Source: Whalleya microplaca (Eukaryota > Ascomycota > Sordariomycetes > Xylariales > Xylariaceae). From it: a stretch of 64,000 nucleotides of DNA. Below are positions 34,932-45,863 of this stretch, piece by piece; within the stretch, counting starts at the first letter, position 1; each line of letters starts with the position of its first letter. The notes beneath the pieces were generated by a model, which was given only the letters and a program-made list of their open reading frames with translations, had not been told where the DNA came from and searched no databases. The stretch is from assembly GCA_022497155.1 (NCBI GenBank), contig MU385781.1, forward strand, positions 1 through 64,000. Reading direction: 5' to 3'. Made by a program: the position numbers and the translations under genes.

Positions 34932-35998
34932 ATGATGGAAGAATACGAGGAGGAGGTCATGCCTCCGAGCTTAGGCATGAGTACCCGGCAACCCAACGGC
35001 GCAGAACTGCCATCCGACTTTTCGTGCACTCTCCACGATGACCTGGCGTCCTCCCACGGCAACAACCACCAGCACTCTCACCACCGCCACCATCATAACC
35101 ATAAGCAACCACCACCATGCCCAGAAGACCCTCCCACCACGGTGTATACGGAGATAGCTCTCCCCACCTCGCCACCCCGCTTATCCCAGGATTCCGACCT
35201 GTCGATAATCGACCCGCGGCGCCTGCCCTCCAAGGGCACCGTGGCGCGCATGGCATCCTCCGACAACCCGCGCTCCTTCGCCTCGGGGTGGAAGACCGGG
35301 CCCCTAACCGGCACGTTACACGCGTACGTGCTGCAGCCTCTCGGCGACGCCCTGCGGCCGTACTGTCCCGCGGCACAGCGGCGCGCGCTGCTGGCCCGCG
35401 ACGAGCGGATTGGGGCGCTCGTGGCCGAGCGGGAGGGGCTTAGGGAGCAGCTCGCCGCCACCACCAGCACGAAGGAGAAGGAGAAGGAAAGGGAGTTCCA
35501 GAAGCAGGGGCAGAGGCAGGAGCAGGAGAAGGAAGAGAGGGAGAAGGGGTGGGCGCAGAGGGGGTGGGAGCAGACCCTGAGGCCGAGAACCGGATGGGAT
35601 GGGGGCCAGGGACAGGGACGTAGATGGGGATGGGGAAGAGCAGCGAATCGTCCGAGCACCAGTGCCAACTGTGGCGGCAGCGGCGGCAGCGGCGGCAGCG
35701 GCGGCAGTAGTAGTTACTGGGCAACAAGGAGCAGTCCGTACGCGGCATCGACGGCCCGAGAGGAGGAGCTCGCGGAGCAGATCGAGGAGGTGCGCGAGCT
35801 GATTGAGCCGTTGGTCGGTCGTGAGGTTAGTTATTTCACATGCTCTAACTCTGTTACCTGCCTAGTTGTTTTCACTAATGGGGTATACAGCAGCAGGTCT
35901 CGAATGATGGCCGAAGAAAGCTTCCTAACGGCGGGGAGTCTTCGAGAGAGAGCACTGGGGCGAGTGATGCTGAGAATCCCGAATGGGTGCTTTTATGA
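34932..35998 (+). CDS. Hypothetical low-complexity protein with a His-rich N-terminus
   Basis: Two exons, 34932-35825 and 35891-35998, give 333 residues. The 65-nt intron has GTTAGT, branch CTAAC and acceptor TACAG. I do not recognise the family. Residues 38-60 hold a His/Asn-rich cluster (NNHQHSHHRHHHNHK) that could bind metal. Residues about 130-170 look folded (TGPLTGTLHAYVLQPLGDAL, RPYCPAAQRRALLARDERI) and lead into a charged coiled coil (KEKEKEREFQKQGQRQEQEKEEREK). A Trp/Gly-rich patch and a (GGS)n linker follow, then a short helix (EEELAEQIEEVRELIEPLVGRE). No signal peptide or membrane segment. Splicing changes the C-terminus to one ending ENPEWVLL. A scaffold or regulatory role is possible but unproven. 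Confidence 0.6.
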
Positions 35999-36565
35999 TA
36001 TACCTTTTATTTTGTTTTCTTTTGTTTGGTGATGGGCGATCTGTCACATAATCTAAAGGGGCACTGCGGATCTGTGTGGTTTCATTTGTTGATCATATGC
36101 TAATTGTTAATGCTGTTATGCGACACATCCCAGGCTTGGGGTTCAGGAAGGAGCATGGAGTTGTCGAGGTTGCATTGTTGTGCGAGGGTTGAAAAGCGAA
36201 GCGACGAAAAAAACATCGTTGGGTTTATACATTATAACTACATTGGTAAAAGAGGCATAATATCACAATACATGAAGGACGGGTAGAGTATAAAGACTCT
36301 GTTAAGGTCCTCAGTCTAGATTAAATAGCTAATGAACCACACTATTAGACATACGCTTACTATGTAGACAATACGGGGGCTAGTCGTCTTGAAGCAAAAG
36401 TACCATTTCAATCCAAAATTATGGCTTTTCTATAGAATACATGCGACCGCCCGCTAATAACCCAATCTATTACAACTGATAAGTGACCCGTCCCGATACA
36501 CCCAAAACAAATACACATCGCTAGGCCCTAATCAATATGTTCTGGACTCGTGCGTTCGCGGAATC
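35999..36565. other. Convergent intergenic region
   Basis: About 570 bases between the hypothetical gene's stop and the NPC1 stop (minus strand). Both 3' UTRs should lie here. No gene or strong repeat seen. Confidence 0.5.
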
Positions 36566-39500
36566 CTAATCATCGTAATCGTCCGAGTCGCTGGCGTCAT
36601 CGGGAACGAGGGCGCGATACCGTCTATTGGCGAGGTCCTCGACGAGCCCGCCCTCGCTCTCCGGGTCCACGTAGCCCTCGCCGCCGGCCAGCGAGAGCGC
36701 GACGGGGAGGAAGATCAGGGCGTGCGTGGCGGCGAATATGACGAGGGCCAGCCAGACGCGGAAGTAGTAGATCTCGAAGATCTTGGAGCGGGTGAAGGCG
36801 AGGACGCAGACGCCCAGCAGCTTCGTGACGGTGATGCCGCTGAAGACGGACCCGCCGACGTTGACGAGCGCGGTCCAGGCGCGGGCGTCCCGCCCGCGGA
36901 AGCGGTTCTTGGCGCGCTCCATGACCGAGCCCGAGGGGAACATGAAGGCGCGGGCGATGTGGGCGCAGAACTCGACGGCGATGCCGACGCAGATGATGAG
37001 GTTCACGAGGGAGACGGCGTTGAGCGAGACGTTGAAGACCGCCATCGCGCCGATGATGTCCACGACCGTCATGACGACGGTGATAGTTACCACAAGCGCG
37101 GTAAGGACGGATCCTAGGAGGACAGCGGCGACAGCAAAGATGATAGCCACGGCTGAACCGAGGAGTGTGGCCGTCAGGTTGACAATGCTGGCGTACTGGT
37201 CGAAGAAAATATAGAAGACACTGTAAGGGAAGACTTCGACACCCGTCTGCGCACTGACGTCGTTGGCGATACGACGAGCTGATGCGTAGGCATTGATGAA
37301 GTCGTCTTGACTGCGCAGGGGCTTATGCATTGTACGGAAATGACTGGCAGGGACATTGACATTTTCGGCGTCGACGACAACAGCCTGGCTGTATGAAGCT
37401 TGGCCAGCCAAAGGACATTGATCCGTGGTTGGCGCCTGTAGATATCTCTGCAGGTAGTGGATGAACTCGTCGCCTTCAGGCATACCGTTCAGGGTGATAT
37501 TCCAGGCGGGGTCTCTGTTAGCGAAGCAGGAATTTTTGCCTTCCTTGCAGCAACTGTCGAAGTCGGGGTTCAACCAAAGGAAGAAGTCGTCAATCCAGCT
37601 TGCGGTTGGGGATGATATGTAAGAAATATCAGGTCGCTTGCGCTCTTGCTCAAGCACGTTGGTAAGGGAGAGTTGCTCGCAAGTCGTAAAGCGTGAACAG
37701 ATGTCTCTCTGGTTGGAGCGCTGCGTCACGTTGACGTTCTTGGCAACGAAATACACAGGTGGGCCAGTATCCAAATAGTTGTACATGTCGTTGAAATAGT
37801 CGATGAGGTACGAGTCGTCCGGAAGAGCAACTCGCTGATCCAAGCCGAGTTGGACGTATGGAATCAAGGCAATTCCAGCGGCAAGAAGCGCCAGGAAGAC
37901 GGCAACGACGAAGGCCTTGAACTTTTTACCAAGTAGGACCGGAGCGTAATACTTTCGAATAAACTGCTGTAACCAGCTCTCATCCGGTACGTCGTACGGT
38001 CGAGATCCTCCGTTGGAACCATTACTTCCGCTTAGGTGAACGCGGGCCGCTCTGACTTGGATACAAGGGAAGCAGTCTGCCCTGTGGTCTTCGGTACGCA
38101 TCTGGTTATAGGATAAGATAGAAATGAACAGCGTCATCTGCAGGAGCGCGTTGATGAACACGGCGCCGGCAGCATAGACCGCGAAGTTCCTCACAGCCGG
38201 CATGCCAACAAAGGCACCAAGCGCAAAAGAAACGGTCTCTGTGATCGCTGAGAAAAGGATAGAGGGACCCATCCTACCAAGCGCCCTGGCTATCCTCTCT
38301 TCGACCATGGCATCTGGGTGGCTTAGATTGACGCGCTCGAATTCGTGTACAATGAGGAAAATATTGTCCACGCCGACGGCCAACACGATAAAAGGGATGA
38401 CCTCAGCGATGATGAGGGTGGCCTTGATTCCGGCCCAGGAGAAGAGGCCAATGGAAGAGGTGATCGACATCAACACAATCAGGATACCAACGAGACCGAG
38501 GGTAAACTTGCTCTGAACCAACGCAACAGCCGGATTCCTGATCAGCTCGCGGAAGGTCATGGTAGTCGAACCCAGCGCGATAGAGGCATAGAAGAACATA
38601 ACAAGGTAGCTAATAACGACAATCATGGCGTCGGAATTAGTAGACTTGTTCAGCTCTTCCTCCAAACTGACTTCAGTTGAGAAAGAGAGACGTAGGCCCC
38701 GAGACGCTGCCTCTTGTTGTGCCTCAAGGAGTCGATCTTTGAGCGACCGCTCCCAATCCATGGCGTGTGCGATCTCCGAACTGCCCTCAGCATGGTTGTT
38801 CACGACCCACGTCACTGTCATAGCTTGCACTTCTGTGATGTTTTGAATATTGTCGTAACCGCCTAAGATCATGTTTGGATCTATCGGTTGCCCGAAATCG
38901 GGACGGCAGCTGACAGGCGACTCAGCACACTTCTTGAACGACGACTTCCAGTTCTTCGTGCCATCAAAATAGACGGTAGGGGACTGTACGACGCAGGCTG
39001 GGCCGGTCGGCTTGAAACACACGTCCTGGAAAGTGGTGCCAAAGCTGTTGCCCTTAAGCTGCTTCACGCTCTTCTCCACTTCCGCCCACCAAGTGAGTGT
39101 CTCGTAACTGAGCACCGGTCCAGGTCCCGATTCATGAGTGTCGTTGACCAGAAAGACCTTTTGTGCGCGATAGAACGGGCCGAAGTTTTCATCAAAGAAC
39201 GCCTTCTCTTGGGCGGCCGGTGAGCTCGGGCTCACCCATAACCTGGCCGGTTCCTTTTCCACATCAAACTTGACCCAACCAACACTGAGCACGATCACTA
39301 CCAGTAAACTGACGAATATGGTAATGCCGGGGAACCTCGCACACACGTGACCCAGCTTGCTGAAAGCAGTATCGCACCAGGTGTTGATTCGGTAGTTTCT
39401 CTGAGGACGGTCATACATGGCCCCGTTGCGAACAAGATCGCCTTCGTCCTCATCATCGCTGAGCTCGGCGCCCTGCAGAAGGTGAAGCCGTTCGCTTCGC

Positions 39501-40509
39501 CGCTGCGCGTGCCTCCTCCAAGCGATGTGTCCTACGAGGGCAACAACAAAGGTAAATAACAATATGCTATACGTGAATATCGAGGCGAAGGATAGGCAAG
39601 GAAGCACGCCGACCCTGCACGATCCTCGTTCATCTACAGCCGGAAGCTCCGGACATACAGCCGGGCAGTCCACGCATGAGCAGCGGAAGTTTGGATCCTC
39701 GTCATTGCACTTCTTCGGCTTCATATCCCTCGGTGCCATGTCTGGTTCGCTATACTCGGTGGGGAAGTTGATCTGGAAAGGAGACCCGATCGCCTTCTCG
39801 TCGCCGAGGAACTTCAGGAGTTGCGAATAGTTCTTCGCACCACCACCAATAAAGTCAATAGCCTTGGAGTTCGAAGCGCCGAACTTGACCTCCTTGCAGC
39901 TGTCATAGAACCCTTCTCCATACTCCTTAGATATCAGCTGGTCTACCTCGGCAACCAAGGTCTTCCCGTTCTTCTCGAGCGTGTTGGTTACGTTGATGAA
40001 TAGGGACTGATCGGGGGAGCAGCTGAAGGAACAGAACAAGTTGTAGAAATTGTCCTTGCAGGCGGGACAGGAGCCGATGATCTGATTGGGCGTGGACATT
40101 TCGGACTTGAGGGATTGCAACTATACGACTGTCAGCAAACGAGAATCTCAACGAAAGTACTCAGCTGATAGATAGACTCCTATCTGCGTCGCTGACAACA
40201 TGACTTTCGCGCTCTATAGTATGATGGCTCTAGTGAACATACCTGGTCGGCACTACAGCAGACCTTGCTGTCTTTCCATTTCGGTCCGCATAATGCCTCG
40301 ATCTCTTTCGCAAAGTCCTCATCGGGGGTGGTGGCTAGACCGTTGTCGACACAGGGCAGCTGTTTGCCGAAGAAGCTTTTCTTTCCGCAATGGCCGCGCA
40401 TGGCGCAACGGCCGGATTCGTGTATAGGTGTGTACAGCTCATCTGCCGCGACGACGCTGGCCAGCAGCAGCACGCCAGCGGCGGCGGCAAGGCGGGAAAT
40501 TCGAGCCAT
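36566..40509 (-). CDS. NPC1/Ncr1-type sterol transporter
   Basis: Two exons, 40509-40243 and 40120-36566, give 1273 residues; human NPC1 is about 1278 long. A signal peptide (MARISRLAAAAGVLLLASVVAA) opens the Cys-rich luminal N-terminal domain (LPCVDNG, VCCSADQ, CPACKDNFYNLFCSFSCSPDQSLF), which binds sterol. TM1 is near residues 267-290 after CSCVDCPAVCPEL. The sterol-sensing domain runs about residues 585-760 (VVISYLVMFFYASIALG through IPFIVLAVGVDNIFLIVHEFERV). Two large luminal loops and a second RND-type membrane bundle follow. The C-terminus is cytosolic and acidic (DDASDSDDYDD); no dileucine signal is visible. The family exports sterols from the vacuole/lysosome lumen. The 122-nt intron (GTATGT...TATAG) joins CCSADQ to LQSLKSEM. 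Confidence 0.96.
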
Positions 40510-41224
40510 AATGACGCCCTATTCAATAATATGGAATAGCGACACCATGGGCATAGTTCGATATGCTCAGATGTCGATAAGGTACATAGATGGATAAACG
40601 GGGTAAGGGGAAGGGGAAGGAGTGGGTGATGATGATGATAGTGGTGATGATGAGACTCGCAGCTTACAGCTTCCCGGATGTAAACGTGATGCGTCGCATG
40701 TGTTGTCCACCCTTCGCTGCGTCATCAACAAATGGTAAAGGTACTTAGTCTGCACGGCCCACCTCGGACCTGCACCTGCGCAGTCTTGGCCCCCTGTGGC
40801 TGGGTCGGCCCCTGCAGCTCAACAAAAGGCCGAAAGCGTTAAATGGAGGTGGTCCACACTTGTTACTATACTGCGGTACATGTAACTCCTTAAAACAACC
40901 TGAGCGCGACTATAAAAAGTAGCTAGCAGGGCTCTCTAGCCTCCTCTCTAGTAGAGTACTTACTATATTGATTTATACAACTATTGCTTGTACACTAAGT
41001 TCGATGTTGTCTTCTGTCTGTAATTTTATCGCAAGGTATACAAGTTATTAGTCGTATATAATGTCATAGAATGACAGCGTCCTGAGTCTCTCTATGCTAA
41101 GAATAGTCTAATAGGAGACAATATAATCAATAGTCATATAAATGCTTTTTATATTCCTATAACTCCATGGCTATGTATCATAAATCCATCTCCATCTCTT
41201 GTAATATGCATAGACGCTGAAAGC
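40510..41224. other. Intergenic between NPC1 and the PNPOx-FNR gene
   Basis: About 0.7 kb. It contains a short GAT-type trinucleotide repeat (gatgatgatgatagtggtgatgatgag) near 40627-40653. No gene seen. Confidence 0.5.
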
Positions 41225-43201
41225 TTAGTATTCAAAACTCTCGAAAAGGACCTTCTCTCCCTCTGTCCACTGCAGTAAAGCCTTCATCAACTCAGGCCCA
41301 GTACAGCAATAGAACGTCCTTTTACCCCTTTCTCCCGCAGAGAGCATATCATCCGCCTCTACTCTCCTTTCCACCACCTCAGCACCCAATTCCCGTATTA
41401 CACCCACCAACTCCCTCTCCGTCCTCCCGATGCTTCCGGTGATAAAGAGCCTCGTAACACCCCCCAACCCGGGTGTCCCCTTTAACGCATCCACCGCAAG
41501 CGGGAGATCCTCCCCCTTCAGACTCCACAACACCCTCAACGCCGCGCTCCCCCTCCCACCATCCGCAGCAAGCACACCCGGCGCCTGCGCCATCAACGGC
41601 GTGACGCCCACGCCCGCGGCGACAAACACGCTCACCCCTCCCCCTCCACCGACAGGCAACCGAAACCCCTCCGCACCCCCAAAACCCAACACAGGGACCT
41701 CCAGCGGAGCGCGCAAATTCCACCTCTCGAGGAACCGCGTAACGGGTCCATGTCTGCGCACCGTGATCTCGAACTCGGGCTCAACGCCCGGCGCCAAGCG
41801 CACGTAGCCGGCCCCGTCCACGGCCGCCGGGTCCAGCGCCCGACTGACCGTGAACGAGCGCACGAAGTCGTCGTTCAGGCTCAGCGGGTCCGCGTCCCGC
41901 ATGTGCGAGTAGCCCGCGTCGAGCTCGCCCGCGAAGTCCAGCGTCACGTGCTGCCCCGGTCGCCAGGCCCTCAGGCGCTTGTCCCCATCCCTACCCACAG
42001 ATGCCGCTTGCCCCAGCGTGAATACGTACCGCGCGATGCTAGGCGAGATCCTCTCCCGCCTAACCAGCTTCGCCGTCGCGACCCCGCCCGGACCGGCGTC
42101 GTCTAACCCTTGTTGCTGTGGTTGTTCGGCGGCCAGGCGGCGCACGCCGGGGTTATACGGCGAGAACTCCCCCACCTCCCCCCGGAACGGCAGCCCGTCG
42201 CGCACGAGGCGCGCCTCGTCGACATCGATGCGGACCGCGAGCTTCGCGCGCGGCATGACCGCCTCCGCCTTCGCGCCCACGAGCACCGAGGCCCGCCCCG
42301 TCAGGTAGACGACGTCGCCCGTGGCGAAGTCCGGGATCACGAGGCCCGCGTACGGGTCCTCGGCTAGGTTGCCCAGGGTCTGGTATAGGCGATTGCCTGA
42401 GTACTCGGGGTAGACTAACGACACCCCCGCGCCCCCTCCCTTCTCGGGGTGCGTCTGGTCGTTGTGGTTGTGGAGGAGGCGCAGGAATCCCGGCGCCCCG
42501 CCGCGGTGGTTCACGTCCATGGTATCAGTACTCCCATGTTTACTAGCAATGAAGAACAGATCCGCCCTAGCGATCAAATCAACAGCGGCTTGCGGGAGCA
42601 TACCCATGCCCGCGCCCTCGGTGCTGAACTCCACGCGCGGCGAGGGCACATGCGGCGAGATGTGCTTCTTATTCAGGTACTTGGGGCAGTTCCCCAGGGA
42701 CTCCTCGACCTGGACCGCCAACTGCAGATCCCCCACGCCCGGCTCCGTGCGCGCGATGGAGCCCGCGATCATGCGGCCGGCGAACTTAACCCTATCTCTT
42801 GTCTCGAGGTCGATCGCGAGGCCCGCGAGCGGTTTGCCGCCCTCTGGCCGCACCACCTCGTCGTCCACGATCTCCCGCTTCGTCTCATCGTCCGTTCGTG
42901 GGACCGCGTAGAGCTCCCGTAGCACGGGGTCGTGCCGCACATCGGCGACGGCGCGGACGCCGAGCACGTCCGGCGCGACGGGCATGCAGAAGCCGGCCTC
43001 GCCGCCCCAGATCGTGGCCCAGGGCCGCCCCTGCCGGTCCAGGGTCCCGAAGGCCACGAGGGGCGAGGTCGTAATCCGGTAGCCGTAGCGCGGCGGCAGG
43101 CCGTGCTGTGTGGGGTTATCGCCCCTGGGCACGCGGAGGAGCTCGCGCATGGCTTGCTCGCCGGGGTGGAACCCAGACTTCGTGATTGCCATCGTGGCCA
43201 T
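41225..43201 (-). CDS. Pyridoxamine-oxidase-like / ferredoxin-reductase fusion flavoprotein
   Basis: An intronless 658-residue frame in GC-rich DNA. The N-terminal ~330 residues have the flavin-binding split-barrel style of PNPOx-like proteins (WATIWGGEAGFCMP, FFIASKHGSTDTMDVNHRGGAPGFLR, PEYSGNRLYQTLGNL, GLVIPDFATGDVVYLTG). From about residue 375 a ferredoxin-NADP reductase-type module follows. It has an FAD site (RSFTVSRAL), an NAD(P) site (FVAAGVGVTPLMAQ) and the C-terminal CCTGPELM...ESFEY. There is no third 2Fe-2S ferredoxin domain, although many FNR-type oxygenase reductases have one. The enzyme is probably a cytosolic NAD(P)H-dependent flavin oxidoreductase with unknown substrate. Lack of introns and an unusual domain pairing raise the possibility of bacterial origin. 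A second ATG (MAITKSGFHPGE) is three codons in. Confidence 0.82.
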   Translation of the reverse strand: MATMAITKSGFHPGEQAMRELLRVPRGDNPTQHGLPPRYGYRITTSPLVAFGTLDRQGRPWATIWGGEAGFCMPVAPDVLGVRAVADVRHDPVLRELYAVPRTDDETKREIVDDEVVRPEGGKPLAGLAIDLETRDRVKFAGRMIAGSIARTEPGVGDLQLAVQVEESLGNCPKYLNKKHISPHVPSPRVEFSTEGAGMGMLPQAAVDLIARADLFFIASKHGSTDTMDVNHRGGAPGFLRLLHNHNDQTHPEKGGGAGVSLVYPEYSGNRLYQTLGNLAEDPYAGLVIPDFATGDVVYLTGRASVLVGAKAEAVMPRAKLAVRIDVDEARLVRDGLPFRGEVGEFSPYNPGVRRLAAEQPQQQGLDDAGPGGVATAKLVRRERISPSIARYVFTLGQAASVGRDGDKRLRAWRPGQHVTLDFAGELDAGYSHMRDADPLSLNDDFVRSFTVSRALDPAAVDGAGYVRLAPGVEPEFEITVRRHGPVTRFLERWNLRAPLEVPVLGFGGAEGFRLPVGGGGGVSVFVAAGVGVTPLMAQAPGVLAADGGRGSAALRVLWSLKGEDLPLAVDALKGTPGLGGVTRLFITGSIGRTERELVGVIRELGAEVVERRVEADDMLSAGERGKRTFYCCTGPELMKALLQWTEGEKVLFESFEY

Positions 43202-43931
43202 TTCACATAAGCTCTAACAGTACAAGATTATAGCGAAATTTAGAAGGATAGTGCATATAACCAAACTACCCTTACAAGCAGCTTGCTTCGAAGTTATGTA
43301 TAAGCACCTCACGATTACCATCTAAGACATTAAGTAGCTCAAATATTTAAGCCGCACTGCGGTCAGCATGCTCTGGATCTTCAGTATATCCAATGCAAGA
43401 ATCATGATTGTCTTAGAATGGGCGTAAACGGATCACGGAGAGGTCCTTTGTAAGCCTAAAATAGAAGAAGCAATATTATTAGTTATCAAGCAGCCCTATG
43501 TAAGGCACCATTTTCGCCGAGAACAAATGGGTTAACGCTAGGATGCATAGAACCATTACAAATCGATCAAAAGGGCGCGCCTGTGCCTTGGCTTTCAAAT
43601 CCCGGGGAAGATCAGAGTTCGTGTGTAAGTCGCAAAGACGAGCAAAAACCGAGGAATACCCGTTGCTCAAAGGTCACTACTAGGCATAGGCGCATGGGTC
43701 TATTTGGAATCATCATATCCTGTGATGGATTTTCCTTATATCGCCATCCCTCTTGGATACATTCCAACTAGTACAAAGGAATCAATGAGATATCCCTTCC
43801 CCTTTCTCTCCGAATGGTATACGCTTACGCAACAATGGCGATAAATGTCGCCAATTCTTCTTAGTTTATATGACATTAAGTTATCCATTATCTCCAACTC
43901 CTTCATTTAAATCCGTAATCTCCGCAGAACG
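43202..43931. other. Intergenic, no gene seen
   Basis: About 730 bases, AT-rich, upstream of the PNPOx-FNR gene and downstream of KCH. Nothing recognisable. Confidence 0.5.
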
Positions 43932-45863
43932 TCAATATCTCGGGTAGCCACGTTGTCCCTCCAGGTCAACATCGTAACCGTATCCTTGACTCCTTTGACT
44001 CCTTTGACTTTGAGCAGTCCCAGGGCGTTGCATGTAGTACGGATCTGGTTGTCTTGGCGGCATCGGAGCTGTCATATTCCGCTGCGGCGCAAATTGTTGC
44101 CTTTGAGGTGAGGGTACAGGACCCGTAGCACTCCGCATAGGGGAGTAAGGCGGTCCGTTGTACGCAGGCCCGGGTCCCCCACGGTTCGAGTACATGGAAG
44201 GCGCGGGACTAGAGCGCCCATCCGTGATACTTCTATTATTATCGTAGGTCGGTCGGCCGGGTGGGCCTGGCGGACCGGGTCGTCCACCGAGCTGGTTGAA
44301 TTGGCGAGGCATAGGTCGGTTGAAGGTATCCATAGGTCCGGGAGAACGGAGCGACTGCATATTGTCACCAGCGTAAGTAGATGGACTTGCGCTATAGCCA
44401 CCGCCAAACCCGCTCCCGTTGGTTTGTACACGGTTGAGGGGTGGTGGGCCCGGTCCAAAGCTCCTATTCGAACTAGCCGTTCCAGGTCGGGCGGGTGGCT
44501 GGAAACCCAGATCGAGGGGCGGTAGAGACGGCAGGGACGGCACAGGCGATGCAGATCGGCCCATTCCGGCTGCGTCGCCCATCAAAGGTGTGCGAGAGGA
44601 GAAACTACCGGTCGTCATGCTCGTCCCCTGTCGTGATGGCGTTGGTCGCTTCTGATCAAACGAATTGAGTTCGATGCTACGCACAGAGCCGGGTCGTGAA
44701 GTATATACAGGTAAGGTAGCCATAGTATCGTTGCGGCTGAGCATAGGCATCTCGGGCAGCTTGTCGTCCTTCGATATATCCATGAGAGTCGGTAAAGTTG
44801 CCTCCCGCTCAAACGGCGGCTTCTCTCCATTCTTCTTCGACCCGGCCTTGCCCCGCTGTCCCTTCGCGAGGGCCTTGTTCACCTTGACCGTCACGATTCT
44901 GGTCAACCTTTTATTGATCTTCCTCTCGCAATAGCCACGGAGCCCACCATCTTGTCGAGGGATATAGTGCCAAAGGAAGAAGACGTAGAACAAAGCTGCG
45001 GCGAGAAGGAACAATGCAGCGAAGACCCAGATCACCAAGGTAAACAGCATACCTGATAGGATCACCACCTGTTGGGTATTCTCTTTGGCTAGTTCTTCGA
45101 GCTTACCGAAGAAGCTACTAAGAGTATTCCCAACGGAAGAAACATCAGTTGGAATCAGGTTAGAGTTGTAGATCGAATACAAGGTCAAGGCGTTTATGAC
45201 CTGGCGCGGGCCAGAGCAGAATATGACACGAATCCACGCTAATATAAAGTCAATGGCCAATTTTCGATTACCCGGTGCACGTAGATAGGATACTCACATT
45301 GGAAACTGAAATAAGTGAACAAAGCAACGTATTCGGCGCCTTTCTTGGACTTGGTCAATTCGGCGAAAACGAGGAAGCGTCTCCATCCTTGACCCGATCC
45401 AAACCGAGTACTCTCTAGTCGGACAGCCAGGTTATCGAGATAACATTCAGCAACGCTTCCACGCTTCATAACTCTCCAGGCACGTAGGTGTTCGAAACCT
45501 AGATTGACGAAGGATGCCATGATGCAGGCCGAAAAGATCCATTTCGAAACATCGAATGGGACAAGCTGGGTCGGTTCGACGGTGGACGACCAGGTATTGA
45601 AAGCCAGCAAATTGATTGCAGTGAAGGTGTCAACACCGTAAACCGCCAATGATAGAAGGATAGAAAAATAAAGGTAAGCATAGGCGAAAGGAGTGAAGCA
45701 GGATGTCGATTTGAAGTCCCTGAGACTCTGTCCGATGATATCAATTAGTATGTCATGAAAGACAATTGCGCACGCACGCTTATTATTGGAAGTCACTTAC
45801 AATGGCATCCCATGTCTGCTCTGGTCGGATTTCGACCACCTTCCGACGACTTAAGCAGCTCAT
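43932..45863 (-). CDS. KCH-family fungal potassium channel/transporter (Kch1/Prm6-like)
   Basis: Three exons (45863-45801, 45727-45298, 45238-43932) give 599 residues. Splicing joins WDAI to SLRDFKSTSCFTPFAYAYLYFSI and YFSFQ to SWIRVIFCSGPRQVINALTLYSIY, both typical of the KCH family. Several membrane segments lie in the first ~290 residues (AYAYLYFSILLSLAVYG, FSACIMASFVNLGF, VVILSGMLFTLVIWVFAALFLLAAALFYVFFLWHYIPR). The rest is a long cytosolic tail rich in Pro, Gly, Ser and Arg (PGPPGPPGRP, PMPPRQPDPYY), likely disordered and phosphorylated. In yeast the family mediates low-affinity K+ uptake during the pheromone and cell-wall stress response at the plasma membrane. Confidence 0.88.

Noticed and set aside
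41225..45863. Biosynthetic gene cluster around the flavin fusion gene
   Set aside because: Neighbours are NPC1 and KCH, both housekeeping membrane proteins. No synthase, P450 or regulator is present.
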